A stretch of 64,000 bases of DNA from an uncultured Bacteroides sp. (lineage in GTDB: Bacteria > Bacteroidota > Bacteroidia > Bacteroidales > Bacteroidaceae), in NCBI GenBank assembly GCA_902492205.1, contig CABUKU010000009.1, positions 40,203 through 104,202 on the forward strand, written 5' to 3'. Under the pieces are notes generated by a model. That model saw nothing but the letters and a program-made list of their open reading frames with translations, was not told the origin of the DNA and made no database searches. Positions 53,016-62,091 of the stretch are shown here, piece by piece. Made by a program: the position numbers and the translations under genes. The first letter of the stretch is position 1; each line of letters opens with the position of its first letter.

Positions 53016-53633
53016 ATGAAAGAAGAAGAAATCAATACCGAACAAGCCATACTGAAAGCTGCTGAAGAAGAGTTCTTTACCAAAGGTTTTGCCGGAAGTA
53101 AAACTACCGAAATAGCCAAAGCGGCAGGTGTTACCCATGCCATGCTGCATTATTACTTCCGCACAAAAGAGAATCTTTTCAATAAAGTATTTCAGGAGAA
53201 ATCAGCTTTGCTAGCCTACTCATTCCGCTCATTAGTGGATGACGACCTGCCTTTCTTTGATAAAATAAGAGCAGGCATTGAAATACATTTCGATATTCTT
53301 GCCCAAAATCCTAAATTGCCTCTATTCATCTTTAATGAGATTCTGGGAAATGAGGAAAGATTTGATTTTTGCAGTAAGATCATCCTGCCTAACATTCGTG
53401 AAACACTGGGAAAACTGACAGATGCCATAAACAAGGAAATAGAAAAAGGAACCATTCGTCCCATCAATCCAATAGATTTATTGATGAGCATTATCTCAAT
53501 GAACATGTTTGTATTCGTAGCCGAGCCGATGATTAAACTGATCATTAACGGGGGGGATGCAGAATACAAAGCTATCTTGGAACATAGGAAACAAGAAAAC
53601 ATAGAAACTATTTTAAGCAGGCTTCGCCTTTGA
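53016..53633 (+). CDS. TetR/AcrR-family repressor of the efflux operon
   Basis: 205 residues. TetR helix-turn-helix at about 10-55 (GSKTTEIAKAAGVTHAMLHYYFRTKENLF); unspecific C-terminal ligand domain. I start at the ATG at 53016; an upstream in-frame start at 52995 overlaps the operator. It leads the tolC-hlyD-ABC-permease operon. The identical inverted repeats before tetR and before tolC strongly suggest autoregulation and repression of the pump, with relief by a substrate of the pump (inference). Confidence 0.9.
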   Translation: MKEEEINTEQAILKAAEEEFFTKGFAGSKTTEIAKAAGVTHAMLHYYFRTKENLFNKVFQEKSALLAYSFRSLVDDDLPFFDKIRAGIEIHFDILAQNPKLPLFIFNEILGNEERFDFCSKIILPNIRETLGKLTDAINKEIEKGTIRPINPIDLLMSIISMNMFVFVAEPMIKLIINGGDAEYKAILEHRKQENIETILSRLRL

Positions 53634-53651
53634 TATTTTTTTATCCGCCAA

Positions 53652-53667
53652 TTAACAAATTTGTTAA
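53652..53667. promoter_or_regulatory. TetR operator candidate 2
   Basis: TTAACAAATTTGTTAA, a perfect 16-bp palindrome between tetR and tolC, matching operator 1. No clear promoter is seen here, so it may act as a roadblock or control a weak internal promoter. Confidence 0.65.
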
Positions 53668-53681
53668 ACACTACTGAAAAT

Positions 53682-54959
53682 ATGAAGAAATTACTCATTG
53701 TATTCGGTTTACTCCTCTCCTGCCCGTTTATACATGGACAGATCAATCATCTCAGCATAGAGGAATGTCAGGAAATGGCACAAAAGAACTATCCTTTGAT
53801 AAAGCAATATAATTTAATTGAAAGCTTGAAAGATTTCAATATCTCCAATGCCAACAAAGGTTACTTGCCGCAACTCAGCCTGTCGGCTAAAGCAAGCTAC
53901 CAATCCGATGTTACGGAACTTCCGGTCAAAATACCGGGATTAGACATAGAAGGTATGCGCAAAGACCAATATCAGGCAGTGCTCGAACTGAATCAAACGG
54001 TTTGGGACGGAGGCAATATCCATGCACAAAAGGAAATAACCCGGGCAAGTTCCGAAGTGGAAAGACAGAAATTGGATGTAGACATGTATGCCATTAACGA
54101 ACGTGTCAACCAATTATTCTTTGGCATCCTGCTTCTCGAAGCACAGTTGCAGCAAAACGAGTTGTTGCAGGAAGAACTGCAACGGAACTATAAGAATGTG
54201 GAAGCTTATGTAGCAAACGGCATTGCCAACCAAGCAGACTTGGATGCCGTGAAAGTGGAACAACTCAACACTATTCAGAAACGGGACGAAATGACTGCCA
54301 CTCAGAGAGCTTATTGCCAAATGCTTCAAAAGATGATAAACTCTCCTTACCCGATAACCGGCAAAATGCTGAACCAACCGGATGCCGTCACTTTATTGAA
54401 ACAAAAGGAGCCTCTCGAAATAAACCGTCCGGAACTGTACTTGTTCTCGGCTCAAAACAACCAATATGAAGCACAGCGGAAGATGCTTGCAGCAAAGAAC
54501 CTTCCTAAGTTGGGACTGTTTGTGCAAGGCGCTTATGGCAATCCCGGACTGAACATGCTGAAAAATGAATTTACACCTTATTATATAGCAGGCGTTCGCC
54601 TCTCATGGAACTTCGGTAACCTGTACACCCGTAAGAACGAAAGCCGTCAGATAGCGTTGAACCAAAACAGTGTGGATGTACAAAAAGAGACTTTCCTGTT
54701 CAACACCAACTTGCAAATCACGCAAACCAACAACGAAATAGATAAAGTTATAAAACTCATGAAACATGATGAAGAAATCATTGCATTGCGTAACAATATA
54801 CGGAAAGCGGCTCAGGCTAAAGTTGCCAACGGAACATTGACAGTCACCGAAATGCTCCGGGAGATTACAGCCGAAGATGTAGCCAAGCAAAACAAATCTC
54901 TTCACGAAGTACAATTACTTATGGCTATTTATGATTTAAAGAATACTACTAACCAATAA
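53682..54959 (+). CDS. TolC-family outer-membrane efflux protein
   Basis: 425 residues with a signal peptide (ends IHGQ). The two repeated TolC modules can be followed: LSIEECQEMAQKNYPLIKQ near the N-terminus, and coiled-coil helices through about 100-200 and 300-420. It forms the outer-membrane channel for the HlyD-ABC pump encoded downstream. I chose the ATG at 53682; upstream in-frame codons cross the second operator. The next gene starts 12 bp later. Confidence 0.9.
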   Translation: MKKLLIVFGLLLSCPFIHGQINHLSIEECQEMAQKNYPLIKQYNLIESLKDFNISNANKGYLPQLSLSAKASYQSDVTELPVKIPGLDIEGMRKDQYQAVLELNQTVWDGGNIHAQKEITRASSEVERQKLDVDMYAINERVNQLFFGILLLEAQLQQNELLQEELQRNYKNVEAYVANGIANQADLDAVKVEQLNTIQKRDEMTATQRAYCQMLQKMINSPYPITGKMLNQPDAVTLLKQKEPLEINRPELYLFSAQNNQYEAQRKMLAAKNLPKLGLFVQGAYGNPGLNMLKNEFTPYYIAGVRLSWNFGNLYTRKNESRQIALNQNSVDVQKETFLFNTNLQITQTNNEIDKVIKLMKHDEEIIALRNNIRKAAQAKVANGTLTVTEMLREITAEDVAKQNKSLHEVQLLMAIYDLKNTTNQ

Positions 54960-54971
54960 ACCGATAAGAAG

Positions 54972-55868
54972 ATGAAAACAATAAAAGATACTCTGTTCAT
55001 TGCAAGCCTCATTACATTAGCTGCCTGTGGAAACGGTAAAAACGATTATGATGCATCAGGAACATTCGAGGCTACGGAAGTTATTGTGTCTTCCGAAGCA
55101 AATGGAAAGCTACTTCAATTCAATGTTGATGAAGGACAACTACTGGAAGCCGGAAAAGAAATAGGTTATGTAGACACCGTTCAGTTATATTTGAAGAAAA
55201 TGCAACTTCTGGCAAGCCAAAAATCCGTTCAAAGCAAAAGTGCAGACATCACCAAGCAGATAGCCGCTACCAAAGAGCAAATCAGCAAAGCCGAATTCGA
55301 GAAGAGAAGGACGGAAAACTTGATAAAATCAAATGCTGCCACACAAAAGCAACTGGATGATATTGATTCGCAAATAGCTGTTCTGGAGAAACAACTTGCA
55401 GCTCAAGTATCCACTTTGCAGAGAGGAAACACCAGTGTAACCGAAGAAAGTTCGGCACTCGACGTCCAAGTAGCACAGCTCAATGACCAATTGGAAAAGT
55501 GCCACATATCGAGCCCGATTACAGGAACGGTTTTAGCAAAATATGCCGAACAAGGCGAACTCGCCACACAAGGCAAGCCCCTGTTTAAAATAGCCGATAT
55601 TCAAAACATGTTCCTCCGTGCTTACATCACAGCCGACCAACTCTCCCAAATGAAAATAGGCGATAAGGTAAAAGTCTATTCCGATTTAGGTAAAAAAGAC
55701 AGAAAAGAATACGATGGAGTTATAACATGGATTTCAGACAAATCGGAATTTACTCCTAAAACAATCCAGACAAGAGACGAACGGGCAAACCTTGTATATG
55801 CAGTCAAGATAGCAGTCAAGAATGACGGTTACCTGAAAATCGGCATGTATGGAGAAATGAAGAAATAG
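54972..55868 (+). CDS. HlyD/YbhG-type periplasmic adaptor lipoprotein
   Basis: 298 residues. Lipoprotein signal (LAACG). Layout of a membrane-fusion protein: short biotinyl-lipoyl half (about 30-65; GKLLQFNVDEGQLLEAGKEIGYVDT), long alpha-hairpin coiled coil (about 70-165), second lipoyl half (ISSPITGTVLAKYAEQGELA) and a beta-barrel end. It links the ABC permeases in the inner membrane to the TolC protein. 12 bp after tolC, 22 bp before the ATPase. Confidence 0.9.
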   Translation: MKTIKDTLFIASLITLAACGNGKNDYDASGTFEATEVIVSSEANGKLLQFNVDEGQLLEAGKEIGYVDTVQLYLKKMQLLASQKSVQSKSADITKQIAATKEQISKAEFEKRRTENLIKSNAATQKQLDDIDSQIAVLEKQLAAQVSTLQRGNTSVTEESSALDVQVAQLNDQLEKCHISSPITGTVLAKYAEQGELATQGKPLFKIADIQNMFLRAYITADQLSQMKIGDKVKVYSDLGKKDRKEYDGVITWISDKSEFTPKTIQTRDERANLVYAVKIAVKNDGYLKIGMYGEMKK

Positions 55869-55890
55869 GAAACAAAGACCAAAACAAGAA

Positions 55891-57351
55891 ATGAAAAATA
55901 TAGTTTCGGTAATGCAAGTAAGTAAAAGCTATGGCAACGTGCCGGCTCTGCGGAATATAACCTTCGATGTTCCCGAAGGTGAAATATTCGGTATCATAGG
56001 TCCCGACGGTGCAGGCAAAACTACCCTATTCCGCATTCTCACCACACTGATACTTGCCGATGAAGGAACAGCATCGGTAGACGGGTTTAATGTAGTGAAA
56101 GAATATAGGGAAATACGCAACCGCGTAGGATATATGCCGGGACGGTTCTCCTTGTACCAAGACCTCACTGTGGAAGAGAATCTGGAGTTCTTTGCCACGG
56201 TTTTTAATACTACCATTGAAGAAAACTACCATCTGATTAAAGACATATACAAACAGATAGAGCCGTTCAAAAAGCGTCGGGCAGGAAAGCTGTCAGGTGG
56301 TATGAAGCAAAAGTTGGCATTGAGTTGCGCCTTGATTCATAAGCCTACCGTGTTGTTCCTCGACGAGCCCACTACCGGAGTAGATCCTGTATCAAGGAAA
56401 GAGTTCTGGGAAATGTTGAAGAAGCTGAAACAGCAAGGCATTACCATTATTGCTTCCACTCCCATTATGGATGAAGCCCGGCAGTGCGACCGCATTGCTT
56501 TTATCAATAACGGAGAAATTCAAGGCATAGATACTCCCGAAGAGATACTCAGGAAGTTCAGCCATATTCTGTGCCCACCGGGACTGCAAAGGGAAGAACA
56601 CCATGCACAAAACAATTATGCCATCGAAGTAAAGGAATTAACTAAAAAGTTCGGCAACTTCACCGCAGTAGACCATATTTCTTTCAACGTGGAAAAAGGG
56701 GAAATATTCGGCTTCCTCGGAGCCAACGGAGCCGGAAAAACAACTGCCATGCGTATGCTCAGTGGTCTTTCACAACCAACTTCGGGAATAGGAAAGGTTG
56801 CAGGGTTCGACATAAGCACCCAATATGAAGAAGTGAAAAAGAATATCGGATACATGAGCCAGAAGTTTTCACTATATGAAGACCTGAAAGTATGGGAGAA
56901 CATCCGTTTATTCGCAGGAATATACGGAATGAAAGACAAAGAGATTGCCGCAAAAACAGATGAAGTGCTCAATCAACTGGGATTTATGAAAGAAAAGAAT
57001 ACGTTGGTAAAGTCCCTTCCGTTGGGCTGGAAACAAAAGCTTGCTTTCTCGGTATCCATATTCCATGAACCAAAGATTGTTTTTCTGGATGAGCCTACGG
57101 GTGGCGTAGATCCTGTAACACGCCGCCAATTCTGGGAGCTAATCTATCAGGCTGCCGATCGTGGAATAACCGTTTTTGTAACTACCCACTACATGGACGA
57201 AGCGGAATATTGTAACCGTATATCCATTATGGTTGACGGAAAAATCGAGGCATTGGATACTCCCCAAAGACTAAAAGAACGTTTCAACGCAGCAGATATG
57301 GATGAAGTATTTCAGCAATTAGCAAGAAAAGCAACCCGTAAAGCCGATTAA
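55891..57351 (+). CDS. ABC transporter with two fused ATP-binding domains (YbhF-like)
   Basis: 486 residues. Two complete nucleotide-binding domains in tandem: N-terminal Walker A GPDGAGKT (37-44), LSGGMKQKLALS signature and FLDEPTTGVDP; C-terminal Walker A GANGAGKT, FLDEPTGGVDP, but its signature is degenerate (SLPLGWKQKLAFS), as in E. coli YbhF. It powers the ABC-2 permeases encoded immediately downstream (gap 2 bp). Likely exports a drug or other amphiphile; the substrate is not known. Confidence 0.92.
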   Translation: MKNIVSVMQVSKSYGNVPALRNITFDVPEGEIFGIIGPDGAGKTTLFRILTTLILADEGTASVDGFNVVKEYREIRNRVGYMPGRFSLYQDLTVEENLEFFATVFNTTIEENYHLIKDIYKQIEPFKKRRAGKLSGGMKQKLALSCALIHKPTVLFLDEPTTGVDPVSRKEFWEMLKKLKQQGITIIASTPIMDEARQCDRIAFINNGEIQGIDTPEEILRKFSHILCPPGLQREEHHAQNNYAIEVKELTKKFGNFTAVDHISFNVEKGEIFGFLGANGAGKTTAMRMLSGLSQPTSGIGKVAGFDISTQYEEVKKNIGYMSQKFSLYEDLKVWENIRLFAGIYGMKDKEIAAKTDEVLNQLGFMKEKNTLVKSLPLGWKQKLAFSVSIFHEPKIVFLDEPTGGVDPVTRRQFWELIYQAADRGITVFVTTHYMDEAEYCNRISIMVDGKIEALDTPQRLKERFNAADMDEVFQQLARKATRKAD

Positions 57352-57353
57352 TT

Positions 57354-58460
57354 ATGAAACAATTCAGTTCATTCGTCAAAAAAGAATTCTATCATATTTT
57401 CCGTGACAGGCGCACTATTCTGATACTTTTGGGTATGCCTGTTGTAGAAATTATCCTATTTGGATTTGCCATTACCACAGAAGTAAAGAATGTCAGAGTA
57501 GCGGTGCTCAATCCTTCAAAGGATGTAACCACACAGCAAATCATTGAAAAGATAGATGCAAGTGAATATTTTAATGTAGATAAGGTATTAAGTTCTGTCG
57601 ATGAGATAGAAGAAACTTTTAAAACCGGTGCAACAGATCTTGTTATTACCTTTGAACCCAACTTTGATGACAACTTGCATCACACGGGCAAAGCCAACAT
57701 TCAATTCATCGTAGATGCCACCGATCCCAACAATGCCACAACACTGACCGGATATGCCAACAATATTATTATGGACTATCAGCAAGAGTTATTGGCGGAA
57801 GCCAAGATACCCATGCAGATTACTCCCCGGATAAAACTACTCTACAATCCGGGAATGAAAAGCGCTTATAACTTTGTTCCGGGGGTAATGGGAATGATCC
57901 TTATGCTGATATGTGCCATGATGACCTCTATTTCCATCGTGCGCGAAAAAGAAACGGGCACAATGGAAATATTACTGGTATCGCCCATGAAACCTATTTT
58001 TATCATCATAGCGAAAGCAGTTCCATACTTTGTCCTTTCATGTGTGAATCTGGCAACTATCCTGTTGCTTTCGGTCTATGTGCTGGATGTTCCTGTGGCG
58101 GGAAGCTTGTTCTCCCTTTCGTTCCTCTCACTTGTTTTCATCCTTGTTTCACTGTTATTAGGCTTATTGGTTTCCACAGTGACACAAACGCAGGTAGCCG
58201 CCATGCTTATCTCGGGAATGGTGATGATGATGCCAACGGTATTCCTCTCCGGAATGATTTTCCCGATAGAGAACATGCCCGGATTACTGCAAGTCATATC
58301 CAACATAATCCCTGCCAAATGGTATATTGTAGGAGTAAAGAAACTGATGATTGAAGGTCTGAGCATTACCTATGCATTTAAGGAAATTGCCATATTGTCG
58401 GCAATGGCTCTGATATTGATAGTAGTCAGTCTCAAGAAGTTTAACAAACGATTGGAATAA
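57354..58460 (+). CDS. ABC-2 type permease 1 (YbhS/YbhR-like)
   Basis: 368 residues. One N-terminal helix (about 20-40), a large periplasmic domain (about 50-170), then five C-terminal helices. The ABC-2 signature MTSISIVREKETGTMEILLVSPMKP is present (about 196-220). First of two paralogous permeases. 2 bp after the ATPase, 8 bp before permease 2. Confidence 0.9.
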   Translation: MKQFSSFVKKEFYHIFRDRRTILILLGMPVVEIILFGFAITTEVKNVRVAVLNPSKDVTTQQIIEKIDASEYFNVDKVLSSVDEIEETFKTGATDLVITFEPNFDDNLHHTGKANIQFIVDATDPNNATTLTGYANNIIMDYQQELLAEAKIPMQITPRIKLLYNPGMKSAYNFVPGVMGMILMLICAMMTSISIVREKETGTMEILLVSPMKPIFIIIAKAVPYFVLSCVNLATILLLSVYVLDVPVAGSLFSLSFLSLVFILVSLLLGLLVSTVTQTQVAAMLISGMVMMMPTVFLSGMIFPIENMPGLLQVISNIIPAKWYIVGVKKLMIEGLSITYAFKEIAILSAMALILIVVSLKKFNKRLE

Positions 58461-58468
58461 AAAAGATT

Positions 58469-59584
58469 ATGATAAAGTTTCTGATAGAAAAAGAGTTCAA
58501 ACAAATGCTTCGCAATTCATTCTTGCCAAGGCTTATCATCATGTTTCCCGTCATAATTATGTTATTGATGCCTTGGGCAGCGGACTTTGAAATAAAGAAC
58601 ATCAATCTCAGTGTGGTAAATAATGACCACGGCACCTACTCCACCCGGTTAATCCAAAAGGCGGGTTCATCCAACTATTTCCGCCTTACAGATGTTTCGG
58701 ACTCCTATGAAGAAGCAATGGAAAGCATTGAAGAAGGGACGACCGATGCCATATTGGAAATACCGCCCCACTTTGAACGGGATCTGATTAAAGACGGAAA
58801 AGCAAATGTGCTTATCACCGTCAACACGGTAAACGGTACTAAAGGTGCTTTGGGAGGTTCTTACCTGTCCGCCATTATGAATGACTTTGCCAATGACATC
58901 CGCGATGAATGGAAACAAACGATGCCCGGCAGTCAGGTAGTTCCCACGATCGGGGTTAATCCGCAGAGCCGTTTCAATCCGCACCTTAATTATAAAGTAT
59001 TTATTATTCCTGCCCTCATGGCACAGTTGCTTTTGATGCTTTGCGGTTTTCTTCCTGCCCTGAATATTGTAGGTGAAAAAGAAGTCGGCACTATCGAACA
59101 AATTAATGTTACTCCGGTGAGCAAGTTCTCGTTTATCATCTCCAAACTGATACCCTATTGGATAATGGGACTTGTCGTGCTCACCATTTGCCTCATTCTA
59201 GCCCGATTGCTATATGGCATTACTCCCATTGGCAATGTAGCTCTTATTTATTTCTTTGCCATGCTGTTCATCATTGTGGTTTCCGGCTTCGGACTGATTA
59301 TATCCAATCATTCGGCAACCATGCAACAGGCTATGTTCGTGATGTTCTTCTTTATGATTATCTTTATCCTAATGAGCGGATTGTTCACTCCCATAAGCAG
59401 TATGCCGCAATGGGCACAGGATTTCACCACCATTAACCCAATGAAATACTTTATTCAGGTAATGAGAATGATTTATCTGAAAGGAAGCAGCTTTGCCGAC
59501 ATGAGCACACAATTCTTTGCATTGATTGCCTTTGCCGTTATCTTAAACGGATGGGCTGTGTTGAGTTACCGAAAGAATTCCTGA
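58469..59584 (+). CDS. ABC-2 type permease 2 (YbhR/YbhS-like)
   Basis: 371 residues. Same layout as the first permease: N-terminal helix, periplasmic domain (about 45-180), then five or more helices, with the ABC-2 motif GEKEVGTIEQINVTPVSKFSF. The pair makes a heterodimeric inner-membrane pore. Last gene of the operon; a long hairpin follows. Confidence 0.9.
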   Translation: MIKFLIEKEFKQMLRNSFLPRLIIMFPVIIMLLMPWAADFEIKNINLSVVNNDHGTYSTRLIQKAGSSNYFRLTDVSDSYEEAMESIEEGTTDAILEIPPHFERDLIKDGKANVLITVNTVNGTKGALGGSYLSAIMNDFANDIRDEWKQTMPGSQVVPTIGVNPQSRFNPHLNYKVFIIPALMAQLLLMLCGFLPALNIVGEKEVGTIEQINVTPVSKFSFIISKLIPYWIMGLVVLTICLILARLLYGITPIGNVALIYFFAMLFIIVVSGFGLIISNHSATMQQAMFVMFFFMIIFILMSGLFTPISSMPQWAQDFTTINPMKYFIQVMRMIYLKGSSFADMSTQFFALIAFAVILNGWAVLSYRKNS

Positions 59585-59587
59585 TAA

Positions 59588-59626
59588 CTGTGTGTCATTG
59601 CCGGCTTCAACGGGAATGACACACAG
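59588..59626. terminator. Hairpin between convergent operons
   Basis: CTGTGTGTCATT (59588-59599) pairs perfectly with AATGACACACAG (59615-59626) around a 15-nt loop. No long T-tract follows on either strand, so it may be a weak bidirectional terminator or a 3'-end stability element. Confidence 0.6.
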
Positions 59627-59631
59627 CAATA

Positions 59632-60360
59632 TCAAATTTTATGATACACTTCATCAAACGGAACTCTGCCACGTTCTCCCCAAACACCTTTGTTCCCATC
59701 CCGTATTCCGCAGGCAATTACCATATTTATCCCTGCGCTATGGGGCAACTTCAATAACTTTTTAATTCGTTTGCTGTCAAAGCCTTCCAAGGGACAAGTA
59801 TCATATCCCTCATTTGCCATGGCAATCATAAATGTTTGGGCAGCAAGAGCACAAGACTTGTGCACCACCACACGCATGTCGCTCTCCGAAACTTCACGCA
59901 TCATAGGACGGAACAAGCCGATAAGCTTGGCTAGCAGAACCCTTAAACCTCCCAGAATACCGAAAAAGCGGGCATAAATAAACGGCATCAGCTTTCCATA
60001 ATATAATTTCCTATCCTTGATGCGTTTCTCCTGCCGTTCTTTCGGGCTGTTCCTCCGAACATTCCCTTCTTCAAAATCGAGAACAAATTTTGCCCGTTTC
60101 CTGTATAAGTCTTGCCGGGTAACAAAAACAACAATCTCCGAAGCTGTTGCTGTGGCACTCTGCCCAAGACACGCTTCCGAAATCTTCGCCATCAATTCGG
60201 GTTTGGTAATCTGATAGAATTCCCACAGTTGCATATTCGAACTATTCGGAGCCAATGTAGCCAATTCCAAACAGTACTTCACCTTTTCGGGATCTATCGG
60301 TTTTCCTTTATCAAACACCCGCACTGAACGACGGTAATTCAAAACTTCTTCCAAATTCAT
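59632..60360 (-). CDS. Nitroreductase-family protein
   Basis: 242 residues. FMN-binding nitroreductase fold: N-terminal RRSVRVFDKGKPID, ATLAPNSSNMQLWEFYQITKPEL, and the C-terminal block ALAAQTFMIAMANEGYDTCPLEGFD. Members reduce nitro-compounds or quinones with NAD(P)H. An insertion of about 70 basic residues in the middle (RKRAKFVLDFEEGNVRRNSPKERQ...) makes it longer than usual. A palindromic site overlaps its promoter. Single gene. Confidence 0.86.
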   Translation of the reverse strand: MNLEEVLNYRRSVRVFDKGKPIDPEKVKYCLELATLAPNSSNMQLWEFYQITKPELMAKISEACLGQSATATASEIVVFVTRQDLYRKRAKFVLDFEEGNVRRNSPKERQEKRIKDRKLYYGKLMPFIYARFFGILGGLRVLLAKLIGLFRPMMREVSESDMRVVVHKSCALAAQTFMIAMANEGYDTCPLEGFDSKRIKKLLKLPHSAGINMVIACGIRDGNKGVWGERGRVPFDEVYHKI

Positions 60361-60376
60361 ACTCTATTCGGTTTTA

Positions 60377-60392
60377 TTGTACAAATGTACAA
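60377..60392 (-). promoter_or_regulatory. Nitroreductase -7 box overlapped by a palindrome
   Basis: -7 box TACATTTG on the minus strand (plus 60382-60389, exact). The palindrome TTGTACA-AA-TGTACAA (60377-60392), with perfect 7-bp arms, covers it. Likely a repressor site, possibly of a MarR- or HxlR-type protein. Confidence 0.55.
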
Positions 60393-60428
60393 AAAACATC
60401 CCTGCGTTTTAGCATAAACGCAGGGACG
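60391..60428 (-). terminator. Terminator of the peroxiredoxin gene
   Basis: TCCCTGCGTTT (60399-60409) pairs perfectly with AAACGCAGGGA (60416-60426); on the minus strand it is followed by six T residues. Confidence 0.85.
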
Positions 60429-60451
60429 TTATTTATATATAAAGAAACTTA

Positions 60452-61084
60452 TTAGTGGTGGCTTAAATAATCGGCAACACCTTCGCCGGAAGCTTTCATG
60501 GCATCTTTGCCTTTGCTCCAGTTTGCAGGACAAACCTCACCGTTTTCTTCGAAGTGCTGCAAAGCATCTACCACACGGATTGCTTCATCCACATTACGTC
60601 CCAATGGAAGGTCGTTGATAACACAATGGCGGATAACACCTTCTTTGTCAATCAGGAATAATCCACGGTAAGCTACCGGAGCACCTTCGCATATCCAGTT
60701 ACCTGTTTCATCTTCCTTGTAGCATCCGGCAAGCACACCATAGCTTTCAGAGATTGATTTAGACAAGTCGGATACAATCGGATACTTCACTCCTTGAATA
60801 CCACCGTCTTTCTTAGGTTGTTGCAACCATGCAAAGTGAGAATATTCAGAGTCAACAGAGCAACCAACCACAGCTACATCACGTTTTTCAAATTCGGCAA
60901 TCTTTTCTTGGAAAGCGTGAAGTTCCGTTGGGCAAACAAATGTAAAATCCATCGGGTAGAAGAACAAAACAACATACTTTTTGCCAAGATACTGGTCTAA
61001 AGAGAAGTTCTGTACTATTTCATGTCCGTTTACTACTGCTGTTGCGTCAATGTGAGGAGCTTTTCTTCCTATTAATGATCTCAT
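60452..61084 (-). CDS. Two-cysteine peroxiredoxin (AhpC/TSA family)
   Basis: 210 residues. Thioredoxin-fold peroxidase reducing hydrogen peroxide and alkyl hydroperoxides. Peroxidatic Cys51 in FTFVCPTE and resolving Cys185 in VCPANW are both present, the pattern of typical 2-Cys Prx. I chose the ATG at 61082-61084; the longer in-frame start at 61135 overlaps the -7 box TATCTTTG at 61133-61140. Single gene, with its own promoter and terminator. No ahpF is adjacent. Confidence 0.93.
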   Translation of the reverse strand: MRSLIGRKAPHIDATAVVNGHEIVQNFSLDQYLGKKYVVLFFYPMDFTFVCPTELHAFQEKIAEFEKRDVAVVGCSVDSEYSHFAWLQQPKKDGGIQGVKYPIVSDLSKSISESYGVLAGCYKEDETGNWICEGAPVAYRGLFLIDKEGVIRHCVINDLPLGRNVDEAIRVVDALQHFEENGEVCPANWSKGKDAMKASGEGVADYLSHH

Positions 61085-61132
61085 AACCTTAAAAATTTTA
61101 TTTATTAATAATCTTGTTTGTTTTAACGAGAA

Positions 61133-61164
61133 CAAAGATAGGCGGAGAAATGTTCCTCGCCAAA
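61133..61164 (-). promoter_or_regulatory. Promoter of the peroxiredoxin gene
   Basis: Minus strand TTTG (plus 61161-61164), 20 nt, TATCTTTG (plus 61133-61140), both boxes exact. The spacer holds a small inverted repeat (GGCGGAG...CTCGCC), which could be a regulator site; an OxyR-type site was not recognised. Confidence 0.6.
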
Positions 61165-61299
61165 GATTTATAATTGATAAAAATTATAGGGTGATAGACG
61201 AAATTTATTATCCAAACATTCGCTTGCTTTTCATTGTTATTATCAGTAGCTTAGTGGCACATTTACAAATCATTATTAATTCCCATAAAAAGTAGTAGT

Positions 61300-61956
61300 A
61301 TGAAATTCTTTTTAGACACTGCAAATTTGGAGCAAATCCGTGAAGCAAACGATCTTGGAGTTCTCGACGGTGTAACCACCAATCCATCCCTAATGGCAAA
61401 AGAAGGCATTAAAGGAGTGGAAAACCAACGTAAGCACTACGTTGAAATTTGTAATATAGTAAACGGCGATGTCAGTGCCGAGGTAATTGCCACCGATTAT
61501 GAAGGCATGATCCGCGAAGGAAAAGAACTGGCTGCGCTCAATCCGCATATCGTAGTGAAAGTTCCCTGCATAGCAGACGGAATCAAAGCTATCAAATATT
61601 TCACCGATCACGGCATCCGCACTAACTGCACCCTTGTGTTTTCTGCCGGTCAGGCATTGCTTGCCGCCAAAGCGGGAGCTACTTATGTTTCCCCGTTTGT
61701 AGGCAGACTGGACGACATATGCAGTGACGGCGTGGGATTGGTTGCCCAGATTGTGGAACTGTATCATTTCTACGATTATAAAACCGAAGTGCTTGCAGCA
61801 TCCATCCGCAACACCCAGCACATTATGCAATGTGCTGAAGCGGGGGCCGATGTGGTAACCTGTCCTTTGAGCGCAATCAAAGGTCTGCTCAATCATCCGC
61901 TCACGGATATAGGACTCGAAAAGTTCCTTGCCGATTATAAAAAAGTAAACGGATAA
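61300..61956 (+). CDS. fsa: Transaldolase-like fructose-6-phosphate aldolase
   Basis: 218 residues. Short Class I transaldolase/FSA (TalC) family: MKFFLDTANLEQI, DGVTTNPSLMAKEG and the Schiff-base lysine in HIVVKVPC (Lys87), then GIRTNCTLVFSAGQALLAAKAGATYVSPFVGRLDD. Whether it acts as transaldolase or as fructose-6-phosphate aldolase cannot be decided from sequence; the length fits both. Terminated by a strong hairpin. Confidence 0.9.
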   Translation: MKFFLDTANLEQIREANDLGVLDGVTTNPSLMAKEGIKGVENQRKHYVEICNIVNGDVSAEVIATDYEGMIREGKELAALNPHIVVKVPCIADGIKAIKYFTDHGIRTNCTLVFSAGQALLAAKAGATYVSPFVGRLDDICSDGVGLVAQIVELYHFYDYKTEVLAASIRNTQHIMQCAEAGADVVTCPLSAIKGLLNHPLTDIGLEKFLADYKKVNG

Positions 61957-61964
61957 AACCTGAT

Positions 61965-61997
61965 AATCCTCTTCCTTTCCGGGAAGAGGATTTTTGT
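61965..61997 (+). terminator. Terminator after the aldolase gene
   Basis: AATCCTCTTCC (61965-61975) pairs with GGAAGAGGATT (61982-61992), followed by TTTTG. Confidence 0.85.
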
Positions 61998-62060
61998 TAT
62001 CTGAACGGCGGGAATTATTAACGAAAGGTCGAAAACTCATTGTTATACGACAATATTATA

Positions 62061-62068
62061 TATTTTTG
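62061..62068 (+). promoter_or_regulatory. -7 box of the AraC-type gene
   Basis: TATTTTTG is an exact TAnnTTTG box, giving a short leader of about 17 nt. Confidence 0.5.
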
Positions 62069-62091
62069 CACCAAAGATAACCGGCAAAAAT

